From contig CM057482.1 in the NCBI GenBank assembly GCA_030035585.1, positions 50,387,501-50,451,500 on the forward strand: a DNA stretch of 64,000 bases, in the 5' to 3' direction. Source of the stretch: Dugong dugon (lineage: Eukaryota; Chordata; Mammalia; Sirenia; Dugongidae). Shown here piece after piece: positions 1 through 11,257 of the stretch. The position numbers were made by a program, and so were the translations under genes. The notes below the pieces were generated by a model that was given only the letters and a program-made list of their open reading frames with translations, was not told where the DNA came from and searched no databases. Within the stretch, counting starts at the first letter, position 1; every line of letters starts with the position of its first letter.

Positions 1-1234
1 CCATCACACGAATAGATATATGCAGACCCATGTTCATTGCAGCAGTGTTCACGATAGCAAAAAGATGGGAACAACCTAGGTGCCCATCAGTGGATGAATG
101 GATAAACAAATTATGATATATTTACACACTGGAATACTACGCAAGGATAAAGAACAATGACGAGTCTGAAACATCTCATAACATGAATGAATCTGGAAGG
201 CATTATACTGACTGAAATTAGTCAGTCGCGAAAGGACAAATATTGTGTAAGACCACTGTTATAAGAACTCAGGAAAAGGTTTAAACACAGAAGAAAACAT
301 TCGTTGATGGTTATGAGGGTGGAGAGGGAGGGAGAGAGGTATTCACTAACTAGATAGTAGACAAGAATTATCTTAGGTTGAGGGAAGGACAACACACACT
401 ACAGGGGAAGTCAGCACAACTGGACTAAACCAAAAGCTAAGAAGTTTCCTGAATACAACCAAACACTTCGTGGGACAGAGTAGCACGGGCAGGGGTTTGG
501 GGACCATGGTTTCAGGGGACATCTAAGTCAATTGGCATAACAAAGTTATTTAAGAAAATGTTCTGCATTCCACTTTGGTGATTGGCGTCTGGGGTCTTCA
601 AAGCTGGCGAGCGGCCATCTAAGAAGCGTCAATTGGTCCCAACCCACCTAGAGCAAAGGAGAATGAAGAACACCAAAGGCACAAGGAAAATATTAGCCCA
701 AGAGACAAGAGAGCCCTGTAAACCAGAGACTCCATCAGCCTGAGGGCAGAAGTACTAGATGGTGCCTGGCTACCACCAATGACCGCCCTGACAGGGAACA
801 CAACAGAGAGTCCCTGACAGAGCAGGAGAAAAGTGGGGTACAGAACTCAAATTCTAGTAAAAAGACCAGACTTAATGATCTGAGAAGACATGGCCCCCGG
901 ACTCTGCTAGCCCAAAACCAAAACCATTCCTGAAGCTACAGACAAAGATTAGACAGGAGCATAAGACATAAAATGATACTCATGAAGAGTATGTTTCTTA
1001 GCACAAGTAGATACATGAGTCTAAATGGGCAGCTGCTGTCCGGAGGCGAGATGAGAAGGCAAAAAGGGACAGGAGATGGTTGAATGGACACAGGAAATCC
1101 GGGGTAGAAAGGAGGAGTGTGCTGTCACAGTATACAGAGAGCAACTACGATCACATAACAATGTGTGTGTAAACTTTTATATGAGAAACTAACTTGAACT
1201 GTAAACTTTCACTTAAAGCACAATAAAAAAAAAA
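1..1234 (+). mobile_element. L1 3' end (end of ORF2, 3' UTR, A-tail)
   Basis: The first 200 bases match the conserved tail of L1 ORF2 (ttcattgcagcagtgttcac, then the 'gatgaatggataaacaaatt' block). A long 3' UTR follows, ending with AATAAA and an A-run at about 1222-1234. The window cuts the element at its left edge. A second copy of the same 3' UTR lies reversed at 58979-59725, so this is a lineage-specific L1 subfamily. No intact reading frame is left. Confidence 0.85.
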
Positions 1235-1236
1235 CA

Positions 1237-1385
1237 ACTTGAAAGTAGTTTTTTGCAGCAGATTTGACCAATGAAATACGGTGTTTGATTTCTTGACTAG
1301 TGCTTCTATGGACATTGATTGTTGATCCAAGTAGAATTAAGTTGACAACTTCAGTTTCTTTTTCATTTATCACAGTGTTTATTTG
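1237..1385 (-). mobile_element. RTE/BovB-type LINE fragment
   Basis: Read on the minus strand it matches the RTE segment at about 20200-20340, including the block 'gcagtcaagaaatcaaa' and the following 'caaatctgctgcaaa'. Both ends are truncated. It abuts the A-tail of the preceding L1. Confidence 0.75.
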
Positions 1386-2299
1386 TCCATTTTACCTCAG
1401 TAGGGAATGTATTTTTATGGGTAGTGGCCTCTACAGAAGGATTTGAGCAGGAGATGTATATGATCAGCATGTATGCCTGGGAATGCAAATGAGGTTCAGC
1501 AGAGGAGGACCCTCAAGTTCTTGGCATCATATTATGTGAGCATGAAAATCTCATGCTAATAATTTCCATGTGACTTAGTTTCCAAGGAACACTCCACACC
1601 AGAGTTGTTTTAAGGTCACCCCAAAAGCAGACGCCAAGACCAGGACTTGTGTGCAGGTGGTTTATTTAGGAAGTGACTCTTGGAAGCAGGCATGAGGGAG
1701 CAGGGAGAGTGAGCCCGGACAGGAGAAAGACTCTATAGGGGGCATCAGTGAGGTTGCCGTCATTGGCAGTGGGGACTGGATTGCCTTGGGCCACCTGAGA
1801 GGCAAACAGAAGCTCACACCTCTCCCCTGAAGTTTGGCAGGCTGGAGCAGTAGCCACTGGGGGTCTTTCCCTACTGGTTGAGTGTTAATGCCTGAGGCCA
1901 TTAACTCTCCTGCATTCCAGAAGTCCAGGTGGGCTTCAGTGGGTAGAGGGGCATGATGAAGAAGCAAAGAGACATGGCCTGAGAGGGCAGAGCCCTCAGC
2001 CCGCTTACCCCTGCCTGCCCAACTCCCAATGCCATTCTTTCCCAATCACGTGTTCCTCTCTAGCCCCCTCTGGTCAGTCCCCTGGGCTTTGAAGCCCTCA
2101 CAGGATCCATCCAGAAGCATATGGGGTCTTACTCGTACAAGGCCTAAGGGGTGGGAGAGTTACATTCAAGAGATCTAGTGGACACACTCCCAAATGTACT
2201 TCCAAGTCACTAGTGGCAAATTTTAAGTACTCTCAGAGAATAAATATGCTTCTTAATTTTCCTTTCAGTGAGACCTAAATTATTAAGAGAAATTCAGAG
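1386..2299. other. No gene; probable old interspersed repeat at 1630-2170
   Basis: The 1630-2170 part opens with 'gtgcaggtggtttattta', a phrase I associate with ancient LTR-type repeats, but I cannot name the family. Reading frames of up to 127 codons on the minus strand show no domain or known protein. The remainder looks like unique sequence. Confidence 0.3.
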
Positions 2300-2505
2300 C
2301 AGTAGGAGAAGGAACTAGCGCTTACTCACTACGTAAGGGCACTTGTAAGCCTAACATTCATTATCACGTTCAGATTTCATTACAGTTCTTTAAGGTGGGA
2401 CCATATGGTTTCCATGTCACATATGAAAAAGTAGACTTGGTAAGGTTAAACAACTTGCCTCAAGTTATCTAAGGAGTTGAGCTGGGATTCCAACACAGGT
2501 ATTTT
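2300..2505 (+). repeat. MIR (ancient tRNA-derived SINE)
   Basis: It ends with the typical MIR order: a degenerate 'gatgaggaaactg' block, 'aggttaaacaacttgcctca', then 'gagctgggattccaac'. It is strongly diverged, as expected for a repeat older than placental mammals. Confidence 0.7.
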
Positions 2506-2570
2506 TGTGTGTGTTTCCAGGTGTGTGTTCTTGCACATGCGTGTGCAGGTGTGTGTGCCTGTGTCTGTGT
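2500..2570. repeat. GT-rich low-complexity stretch
   Basis: An imperfect (TG)n tract is interrupted by ca, cc and gc steps. It directly follows the MIR. Confidence 0.7.
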
Positions 2571-2956
2571 TTAATCTAGAGCTCAAACTCTAACCATGAG
2601 GCTATGCTCACTTTCTAACACTACAGATGTAGTGTCTTTACGGTGAGTTTTAACAGCTGTCTCGTTGTTTTAGTAAGCCGCTGTGCTCTCTGATTCCCTC
2701 CTCCTTCAGAGCCAGGCCCCTCTGTGGACATCACGCTGTGGGTGCTTGAGCACTGGCTCTGTGCCAGTAGCGTTTCCTAGGCACAGATTACTGGTCACAA
2801 GACACCCTCCACTCCTACCCTGGATGTGGAGAAGTAGCTCAGTCAACTTTTAGGCAGTTTGCTTCCTGAAGTGTCATCAGGTGACCGGAGTGGCTTGGAA
2901 ATCACTGGAGAAGCCCAGAAAGGACCACGTGGCATAAACAACAGTGAGCGTGTGTT

Positions 2957-3393
2957 GATAAATAGATAACTGCCACCGAGTCATCTCCAACTCACGGTGA
3001 CCTTATGTCCTGTGCTGTCCTCACAATGGCTAGAATTTTCGAGTCCATCATTGCAGCTATTGTGTCAATCCATCTCACCGAGGGTCTCCCATGCCTTTGC
3101 TGGCCCTCTACTTCATCAAACGTAATGTCCTCCTCCAGAGATTGATCCCTCCTGATAATGTGTCCAAAGCAAGCAAGTCAGACAGTGTTTGTTATAATTC
3201 ATAAGTTTTCCATTGGCTAATTTTTGGGAGTAGATCACCAGGCCTTTCTTTCTAGTCTGACTTAGTCTGGAAGCACCACTGAAACCTGCCCACAATGAGT
3301 GACCTTGGTATTTGAAATACTGGTGTCACAGCTTCCAGCATCCCAGCAACATGCAAGCCACCATAGTGCAACAAGCTGACAGACAGGTGGTAG
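2957..3393 (-). mobile_element. Composite RTE-derived non-autonomous element
   Basis: In minus-strand order it has a head about 230 bp long (ending near 'attagccaatg') joined directly to the last 200 bp of the RTE LINE (from 'ttggacacattatcaggagg' to 'gagttggagatgactcggtg'). The whole coding part of the LINE is missing. Two more copies with the same join lie at 36752-37180 and 55605-56074. My reading is an internally deleted RTE that moves with full-length RTE proteins. Confidence 0.75.
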
Positions 3394-4107
3394 GAGTGCA
3401 TGGTAGGACATTGGTAAGAAGGGAAAAGACCAAAATAAGGTGTGTCTATAAAACCTGTTCTTTTGAGAGTAAGAAGAGCGTATGTGGGATGGTAATATCT
3501 TTCTGTAGTCCAACAGAGGGCAACGTTACTGCGACAGATGAGGTTTGAGTGTCCCATAAAATGATGTCTATTTCCAAAGTAAAGCTTTTGTTATGTAATA
3601 CTCTCAGTTTTATTAAACATTTAGAATTGGCTTAAATGGGTCCGTTTTCCCTGGAAATCTCTAGATCCCTCCACATGTACGTACATTCTGCCACTGGACT
3701 TTTCTTTGTCTCCATGAGAACAATAGCAGTGTGCCCCTCCCGTTGTTCCAGTGATGTGATGGGCAATTAACAATGGAGCATGAGTCCGTGGAAGGTCTTC
3801 CCAGGCCAGGCAGACATCCCAGCCCAGAATGTGGTCTGGCCCCTTTTGTGGGTTGATAGAAGTTATTTTTGCCCACCTAGGCGGCCAGGAGTGGAAGAGT
3901 TGGGGGGAATCAAAGCTACAGGAGATGTGTACAGGACAACTCAGATTTTAGAATATGATATATTTTCAAAATATGGTATATAGCTTCACGTTTGAAAGAA
4001 TTCTATCACAGTGCTTTTCATAATTGTCTTCATCTTTTGAATAACCTGTATAGTTACTTTTTTGTATATTAAATTTATTAAAAAAAAAAAAAAAAACCCT
4101 TGCTCCT
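3394..4107. other. Unassigned sequence ending in an A17 tract; possible retrocopied 3' UTR
   Basis: An A-run at about 4080-4097 is preceded at 10-15 nt by ATTAAA, the layout of a reverse-transcribed mRNA 3' end. Upstream, a plus-strand frame is open from 3636 to 3983 except for one stop at about 3768. I recognise no protein in it. No target-site duplication was found. It could equally be the tail of an unrecognised LINE. Confidence 0.3.
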
Positions 4108-4840
4108 TAATTTGTGTAACATTTATTTTATACTTACAAGTTGATTTTGCTCTAAATTTGATTTTCTGTTTTGAATAGGTAACATGTATTCACATGGTGG
4201 AAAATGTCTGAATATAACAAGGTATAACCTGAGAATTCCCACTCTCACCCTGCCCCAGTCCAGCCATCCTCCATCCCGCTGACACCCAGTGACTTTTATT
4301 AATTTCTTTTAGAATCCTTTTAGTGCTCCTGTATGAAAATATAAGCACATAGGGATGTATATCTCACTTTCTTACACAAAAAGGAGCATGCTGTGTCCCT
4401 GTCTTGGTTAGCTAGTGCTGCCGTAACACAAGACCACAGGTGGGTGGCTTTAAAGAACAGAAATTTATTTTCTCACAGTTCGGGAGGCTAGAAGTCTGAA
4501 TTCTGGGTGTAGCCCTTGTCTGTTTCAGCTTCTAGTAGCCGCCAGCAGCCCTCCTAGGTGCATCTCTCTCCTCTGCCTCCTTTACTCCCTGTGTGTTTCT
4601 CTCTGTCTGTTCTGCTCAGAAGTGATTAGATTTAGAACCTACCCTATTTTGGGTATGATCTAATTAACATAACAAAGAAAACATTTTTAAACATCATTTA
4701 TAACAGGTATTTACAAGTATTGAGGCTAGAATTTCAGTACATATTTTTGGGGGACATAATTAAATTCATAACAGTATTCCTTTGCTTTTCTCACTTAACA
4801 ATACATTTGGAAATTCTTCCAAATCAAGAAAAGAGCCTCC
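4108..4840 (-). mobile_element. Old L1 (L1M) 3' region, split by a MaLR LTR
   Basis: Sequence at 4108-4399 (phrases 'gaataggtaacatgtattca' and 'cccactctcaccctgcccca') and 4774-4840 ('tttgcttttctcacttaaca') are adjacent parts of one L1M 3' region. They are separated by the LTR at 4400-4773, so the L1 is the older insertion. Confidence 0.65.
4400..4773 (-). mobile_element. ERVL-MaLR (MLT1-like) solo LTR
   Basis: On the minus strand it starts TGTTATGAATTTAATTATGT and ends near ACAGTG...AAGACA. It contains the MLT1 landmarks: the reverse of 'gaaatttattttctcacag' and 'gggggacataattaaattc'. It carries no coding sequence. The expected 5-bp duplication is not convincing (gtccc/gtatt). Confidence 0.7.
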
Positions 4841-4859
4841 CCGTTCCTTTTTACAACTC

Positions 4860-5450
4860 TGCTCAAGAAATACCCGTTACATCTGTAAAATTTTGATAAA
4901 CGCAACTATGTAAGAGTAAAATACTTTTGCATGACACAAAAAAAAAAAAAGGAAACTAAAGAAGAAAATATCCAACTGGAAAAAATATTTCCAACTCAGA
5001 TCACAGACAAAAGGTGAATCTCCCTTCCTAGTTCCTAGAAATTGATAAGAAAAAGACCAGAAATATACAAAAGAAAAATGGACATGGACAGAGTATTTAT
5101 AGAAGAGAGAATCAGATGGGCTTAACCATAGGAAAACATTGTGAACCTCATACATAGTAACAGAAATTCTAAAAACCAACACTGAGATAGCATTTTTCAC
5201 CTATCAGATTGGACAAAAATCCAAAAGTTGGACAACATAATCTTTGAGGAGACTGTGGGCAAACAGTCTCATACTTTGCTAACAGGCACATGAACTGGGA
5301 GACTGAGGGGGATAACTTGTCGGTATGTAAAAGATCTATAGGCTAATCTCACCCTTTGACTCAGGCATCCCAAGTGTGGGCAGGATTTGGTCCTGCAGGT
5401 AGGCGTGTACACCTCGAAAGTGGTACCTCATTGTGTCACTGCATGCAGTG
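4860..5450 (+). mobile_element. Old L1 ORF2 C-terminal fragment
   Basis: The order of blocks matches the L1 region just before the ORF2 end: 'cacctatcagattggacaaa', then 'ctcatactttgctaacagg', then 'ccctttgactcaggcatccc'. It is full of stops and frameshifts. A minus-strand frame of 107 codons over it is a shadow. Confidence 0.65.
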
Positions 5451-6038
5451 CAGAAGGCTGCAGACATCAGGAGGGAACTGCTTGATTAACGACGGCACCG
5501 TCACCATAGGGCACCTGCAGTATTTGGCACTGCTGTAGAACTGCAGGCTTGCATTGGGCCTTAAATACAATGTAACTAAAATGCATGAAATGCTTAACAA
5601 TCCCTTTGCCTCGCCTCCCCACATGCCCGTCAGATCCTGTCAGCTCTTCCTTCAGAATTTATCTGCAGTGGGTCCATGAATTCTTGAAGGAGTTTTGGGC
5701 TTCTCCATCAGCCCATCTTCCACAGATGGGATTTCCTCAGCTACCTTATTGTTGGGATTTCCTCAGGTCCTTATTGTTGTCTTTTATCTTTTAAAATAAA
5801 TTAGCAGCAGGCCAGATGACAAATGTTGGGTGGGAGATGGCAGTAACTTCCCAGGATAATAACTGGTTTTCTGTAAAATAAAAAAATCACCGTATTGGAA
5901 TCATCAGAAACCGAGCCTCTCCATGTGGTGGTGTTGCGTCCGCAGTCTTTCCCCCGAAGTCCTCAGGATGGCTGTTGGCACAGTGCGTTCTGGGCATAGT
6001 GCTCTATCTCACTTTCCCAGTGGCACTGCAGGCTCATC
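5451..6038. other. No gene seen; short local duplication
   Basis: Nothing protein-like is present. A direct repeat of about 26 bp occurs at 5726-5778 (two copies of 'tgggatttcctcag' followed by a similar 'ccttattgttg'). Confidence 0.4.
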
Positions 6039-6535
6039 TGTCTCAGTCAGCTAATGCTGCTAAGAAAGAAGTACCACAGGTGGATGGCTTCAACAAAGAG
6101 AAGTTTATTTCCTTACAGTAAAGTAGGCTAAAAGTCCAAATTCAGGGCATGAGCTCCAGGGGAAGGCTTTCTCTGTCTGTCGGCCCTTTTATCAATGTTC
6201 CCCTGGACTAGGAGCTTCTCTGCACAGGAACTCCGGGTCCAAAGGACACACTGTGCTCCCGGCGCTGCTTTCTTGGTGGTATGTGGTCCCCATATCTCTC
6301 TGCTCACTTCTCTCTTTTATATCTCAAAAGAGATTGGCTTTAGACACTATCTAATCTTATAGATCTCATCAATATAACAGCCACTGATCCATCTTATTAC
6401 ATCATAGTGATAGAATATACAACACATAGGAAAATCACATCAGATTACAAAATGGTAGACAATCATACAATAGTGGGAATCATGACCTAGCCAAGTTGAC
6501 AGGTATTTTTGGGGGACACAATTCAATCCATGACA
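6039..6535 (-). mobile_element. MaLR-type solo LTR with exact 5-bp target duplication
   Basis: On the minus strand it starts TGTCATGGATTGAATTGTGT and ends in GAGACA. The flanks are TCATC at 6034-6038 and TCATC at 6536-6540, the 5-bp size expected for ERVL/MaLR integration. It belongs to the same family as the LTRs at 42545, 50337 and 56806, all sharing 'tggctaggycatgattc' near the start. Confidence 0.85.
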
Positions 6536-6599
6536 TCATCTGATCAGAAAACAATGCAGCATTCTTCTTCCTGGTCTCCACCTGCCAGACCGTCTGCCC

Positions 6600-6905
6600 C
6601 AAATACATCCTCCTCAGTGTTGCGGATCTGCTCACGTCACCACCCAGCTCAAAGCCACCCGTGCTTCCCCACTCACTGCCTACAGAGGAAAAAGCCACAC
6701 TTAGTAATTAGCAAACAGACAGTGGACCGGCCTGCATGCCTCCATGTGGTGTTTTGTTTCTAGACTCCATGTGTTGCCCATGCTGACCCCTTCCTGAAGT
6801 CAGAGTACTTGGCAAACTCCTATTCATCCTACAGAACCCATTAAGACATCTTCCCTGACCCCGCTTGAAAGACTTCATGAGACATTTCTTCATGCCACCA
6901 TAGAA
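6600..6905 (+). repeat. L2 LINE fragment
   Basis: Blocks follow L2 order: 'cccagctcaaagccacccgtg', 'cactcactgcctacagagga', then 'aagacatcttccctgacccc'. It is diverged and non-coding. Confidence 0.6.
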
Positions 6906-7157
6906 CCTGGTGTAGGTACTGGATTGGATGCAGGATGGTTTCATCCTTATTTGGGGCAAGGTTGCAGAATTATGGTGATTTTACAATCTTCCTTGGTTTC
7001 TGTGTCTGCGTCTGACTGATAGCCTTCTTAAGTGTAATGTTATCTCACACCAACCTTGAAGCAGCCTTTAAGAGAAACTATATGAAACACAGTGCTTAAA
7101 GAGGATCTTAAGTATCTTATCCTGATACAAATTCTAATTTGAAGCTATACCCAGCTA
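6906..7157. other. No feature recognised
   Basis: Plain sequence without a clear repeat or reading frame. Possibly the remnant of the preceding L2. Confidence 0.3.
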
Positions 7158-7346
7158 ACCAGTTGCCATCAAGTCAGTTCTGACTCAGAACTCAGTAGAA
7201 CTCTGCTGTATAGGGTTTTCAATGGCTATGAACTTTTGGAAGCAGATTGCCAGACCTTTCTTGTGAGGCATCGCTTGGTGGACTCCAGCCTCCCCCCTTG
7301 CACTTAGTAGCCAAGCACATTAACCTTGGTGCCACCCAGGGACTCC
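7158..7346 (-). mobile_element. AfroSINE-type SINE, long variant, exact 11-bp target duplication
   Basis: On the minus strand the tRNA-like head (ggtgccaccaagg reversed) is followed by the RTE-like middle 'attgaaaaccctatacagca' and the 'actgacttgatggcaactgg' end. The target duplication atacccagcta is exact at 7147-7157 and 7347-7357. Confidence 0.9.
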
Positions 7347-7357
7347 ATACCCAGCTA

Positions 7358-8247
7358 GAATATCAGAACACAGTAAATGCAATGAAAATGAATCTTTAAT
7401 GGCAATATATTCATCTGTGGCTGCATCTAAAGGTAAAGGAGTGACCTTGGCTCATGACATCAGGAAGCACCTACTCAGAGGACCCAGACGCTGCACTAGC
7501 CCTTTCCTGCCACACAGGCCCATGTGTCACAGACCCAGCCCATTCAGCGTCCATGTTTTCCTGGCTAATAAATGACTTTATAAGTGATGAGAGTACATGC
7601 CATACAGTGACAGTCCCTTATATCTCAAAATCTTCCTAATTGGACATCCTTCCTAGGACTCAAAAGATGTCATTTATCTTGAAGTTATGCATAAATTGGC
7701 GTGCAGCTGGGTGCCACTGTTGTCATAAAAACATTATTTGGTGAATTAAATCTGTGTTGAGTTCAGATCTGATGATTGAAACGTGCTGTGCGGTGGAGGA
7801 GGGCTGAGCGCATTACCGTGCGTGAATTTCCTTTATATCTTTACTTGAAAGACGGCCCCACTGCACAAGTCCCCACACCTGGCCCAGGGGAGCGTGTGTC
7901 TTTGCACAGGTCCTCCTACATCACACCCCGTCTGGCCCCACCGAGACCGAGACCTACTGACTTGTCCCCTGGACATTGGAACCTGTTCTTGTCTTCCCTC
8001 CTGGTTTTCCCTTTATGTCACTTCACCTTCATGCTGATAACCTTTCGGAAGCCCTGGTCTCCCAGGCCTTGGCCATTTACCTGCTCCTCCTGCCTGTGTC
8101 AGAACTGGACTGAGGGGTGCCCAGGCACCAGGATTAGTCAGACATGCAGTGTCCATTAACTGAGGCTTCTGCACATATTGGCTGCGTCACAGAGCTGGTG
8201 AACTATGCATTGTTCCATTCCTGCTGAAGAAGATAGCCTCTCTCTGG
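7358..8247. other. No feature recognised
   Basis: A frame of 127 codons at 7776-8159 (+) has no domain, a basic random composition and no splice or promoter context. It is not called as a gene. Confidence 0.35.
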
Positions 8248-8580
8248 GATGGTGGCCTCTCACCACGGTGGTGGCCTCTTGCCAGGCTGGTGACCTCTGG
8301 CTGGTGTGGGTGACCTGAGGCTGAAGTAGGTGATCTCTGGCTGGGGTGGTGGCCTCTGGCTAGAGGGGGTGACTTCTGGCCAGTGTAGGTGACCTAAGGC
8401 TGAAGTGGGTGATCTTTAGCTGGGGTGGTGGCCTCTGGCTGGGGTGGGTGACCTCAGGCTGAAGTGGGTGATCCCTGGCCAGGGTGGTGGCCTCTGGCTG
8501 AGGTGGTGGCCGCTTGCTGGGGTGGGTGATCTTTGGCTGGGGTGGTTGAGCTCAGGCTCAGGTAGATGGACTCTGGCCCT
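8248..8580. repeat. Minisatellite, 19-20 bp unit, about 17 copies
   Basis: The unit is close to 'gggtgacctctggctggggt' with many variants. The variant 'tgacctgaggctgaagt' recurs at 8311, 8390 and 8449, that is at spacings of 79 and 59 bp, equal to four and three units. This suggests expansion by blocks as well as single units. G+C is strand-biased with G on the plus strand. Confidence 0.9.
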
Positions 8581-9039
8581 GCTGAGTCAGAAGAGTTCAC
8601 ATTTCCAAGATCTGCAGCCATATTTTCTTTGGCCATGTCTGATACCTTCTTGAAATTGGAGCTGTGAAGCCCATAAATGACTCCACAAGTTCATTTTTAT
8701 TGGCACTGCTGACTACTCCTACTTCGGGGTTGAAATCACACTTTGCTTAAACCTGTAGTAACACTTTCCCTAAGCTCTGTCTCAGTCTCCATTTTAGTTG
8801 GGCAGCTGTTAGAAAGTCCAAACATTAGATCCATAGTTCACTGGATAACTTCAGAGTACAAGATGTGGTTTGGCAAAGACATTGCAGTGCTTTCTAGTGG
8901 GAACATACATTAGTCTTGTCTGCTTGTTAAAAAGCATCTTTAATGGAATTTCAATTACATTGTAGCCGCTGGATAAATCTACCTAATTCTGTTAGAATCT
9001 GAAAAGAAAAAAAAAAAACTTCACAGAAAGGATGTTCCA
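8581..9039. other. No feature recognised
   Basis: Unique-looking sequence with an A12 run at about 9008-9019. Confidence 0.3.
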
Positions 9040-9590
9040 GTTATCTAGCTGCACAATAAACCACCCCAAAATTTAGTGGCATTTAAAAAACCTTTCATCA
9101 TGGTAATGATGTTGGGAGTTAGGAATTTAGGCACAGATGCCTTCTCAGTGAGTGGAGCCTCTGCTAGGATAGCCCAGATGGCTGGGCTGTGTTGACGGGG
9201 CCCATATGTTTGGGGTCTCAGCTCTGGCTGTTGGCTGGAGTTCCCAGTTCTCCGTGTCATGTCTGCTGGGGCTGAAATGTCCACGATGGCTCTTCACTCA
9301 CCTACATGTCTGGTGTCTGGGCTGCAGCAGCTGGAGCACCTGGGGCTGGTTCCTCCTTGTGGCTAGCTTGGGCTTCCTCACAGCCTGGTGGCCTGGAATA
9401 GCCATACTTGTTACATGGTGACTGGCTTTTTCCTGAGTGAGTGTTCTCTGAGGCCTGGGCAGAAGTGCAAGGTTTCCCAGGAACCAGTCTCCTATGTCCC
9501 AGAATGCCACTCCTGGCACATTTTCTTGGTCAATCAAGTCACTAAGACCAGCCCATATTCAAGGGGAGGGAAATTAAGCCACTTCTGAAT
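9040..9590 (-). repeat. Ancient LTR-like interspersed repeat, family not named
   Basis: The sequence 'gctgcacaataaaccacccc', then 'cacctacatgtctggtgtctggg', then 'cattttcttggtcaatcaag' and 'cccatattcaaggggaggg' follows a common mammalian dispersed repeat whose consensus I remember, but I am not sure of its name or orientation. No coding content. Confidence 0.45.
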
Positions 9591-10563
9591 GGGAAGAGAA
9601 GCTATCTGTAATGTATTACAAAAGACACCTTTTAAATTTCAAAATTGGAAAGTACCATTTTGATACACGTAACTTGAAATTTGACTTATAAGTTCTATTT
9701 GAATAGTTAATATTTTGTTCAAATGTTTAACATAATGGCAGAGACGATTTCAACCTATCCCTTTTCAGTCTTCTTACCATAAAAACATACTTCTTGAAAC
9801 TGACTGATATGAGAAAGGAAAGTGTGAAGAAATTCTTAGCATCTTGAAAGACTCTGCTGCACATTTGAGTTAAAGCCTTCTGTCCTCAGTGGGCTGCACT
9901 GATCTCCAAGCTTGTTAGTAAGTGTCCTTTGGTCTCCAGAGGAAGGCCTATGGGTGTCCCACAAGTGACGTGCAGTGCAGGCGCCTTGAAGTGTGACAGC
10001 TACAGGGTCTCTCGGGGCCTTCATCACTTGCTTTCTGGGTTACTGCGTCCCAGGGAAGTTGCCGGAACATCTGTATGAATCTAAAGTTAACATTACAGGA
10101 CAGCCTCTGAAAACCGATCATTTTGATTTTTTTCTTCTTTGGGAAATAAGAGAAAATGGATACAGCTGTGGGGAAAATTTTACCACTAAAAAGTAATACA
10201 AGTCGGGAAAGAGGGACGTCACTGCTACAGGGTGCGGGATCCTTGCCTGCAGGAGAGGGAGGGTCTAGCTGTGCCTGCAGGAGAGGGAGTGGGATGGGAT
10301 GCCTGTGTCTGCAGGGACCCAGTTTTCTCAGCTCTGAGGTTAGAATGCAACACTGTACTTCTATTTTCTGCTTATCATGGCTATCTTTATGTTAATCTAT
10401 TTCTGTTCTGGAGATACTGTGACCACTTTGCCAGGTCCTTCCTAGTTTCCCAGGGTTGTGTTTTTAGCTCTTTCTTAATGTTCCCCTGCATGTGACTCTG
10501 GTGGATCTCATCCAGTTCACACTGCTTATTAGGTTGAGTCTTCAGACAGGGCATTTTCTGACT
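9591..10563. other. No gene seen; short tandem at 10243-10300
   Basis: Mixed unique sequence. 'cctgcaggagagggagg' is duplicated in tandem at about 10243-10290. Short frames at 9993-10495 show no domain. Confidence 0.35.
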
Positions 10564-11257
10564 TGTTGTGGATTGAATTGTGTCCTTTGGGAAGTTATGT
10601 GGAAATTCTAACCACTGTACTGGTGAATGCGACCCTGTTTGGGGAAATAAGGGTTTTCTTTTTTATGTTAATGATGTCATAACAGAGTAGGGGAAAAGGA
10701 AAAAAGAGTCTGCTACCATGGAGTCAATTCCCACTCATCAAACCAAAAAAAAAAGAAAAAGAAAAAGCTATTGCCATCGAGTCACTTCTGACTCATAGTG
10801 ACCCTGTAGGACAGAGTAGAACTGCCCCATAGGTTTCCAAGGAGCGACTGGTGGATTCAAACTGCCAGCCTTTTGGTTAGCAGCCTGAGCTCTTAACCAC
10901 TACACCACCAGGGCCCTGCCCAGGGACCCTATATAACAGAGTAGGGTGGGTCCTAATCCTAATCCCTTCTGAGTGGAGTTTTATAAATGAGTGAAACAAA
11001 CACAATCACACACAGAGAAGTCAGCATGTGTCTGTGAGGGTCCACCTACAAGCCAGAGAACACCCATGAAGCACCGCAGGCTGCAGAAGCTGGAAGACAC
11101 AAGGCAGGGTCTTCCCCTAGAGCCGACAGAGAGTGTGTGGCTCTGCCAGCACCCTGACCTCAGACTCCCAGCCTGCAGTGCTATGAGGCAGTACATTCCT
11201 GTTGTTTAAAGTACCCACCTTGTGGTATTTTGTATGGCAGCCTGGAAGACTAAGACA
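10564..11257 (+). mobile_element. MLT1-like MaLR LTR, split by a SINE
   Basis: It starts TGTTGTGGATTGAATTGTGT and ends GGAAGACTAAGACA, with 'ctagagccgacagagagtg' and 'cccaccttgtggtattttgt' near the end as in MLT1 LTRs. The SINE insertion at 10693-10932 divides it. Minus- and plus-strand frames of about 70 codons inside it are fortuitous. Confidence 0.8.
10693..10932 (-). mobile_element. AfroSINE with a second partial SINE tail, exact 14-bp target duplication
   Basis: The duplication ataacagagtaggg is exact at 10679-10692 and 10933-10946. Reading the minus strand, a normal SINE (10916 to 10768) is followed by a T-rich stretch (10767-10746) and then a second copy of the SINE 3' end (about 10740-10708, 'gggaattgactccatgg'). 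Both lie within one target duplication, so they arrived together or the tail was extended during or after insertion. Confidence 0.85.

Noticed and set aside
3252..3557. 101-codon minus-strand frame
   Set aside because: Most of it is the composite RTE-derived element and its flank; no protein similarity recognised.
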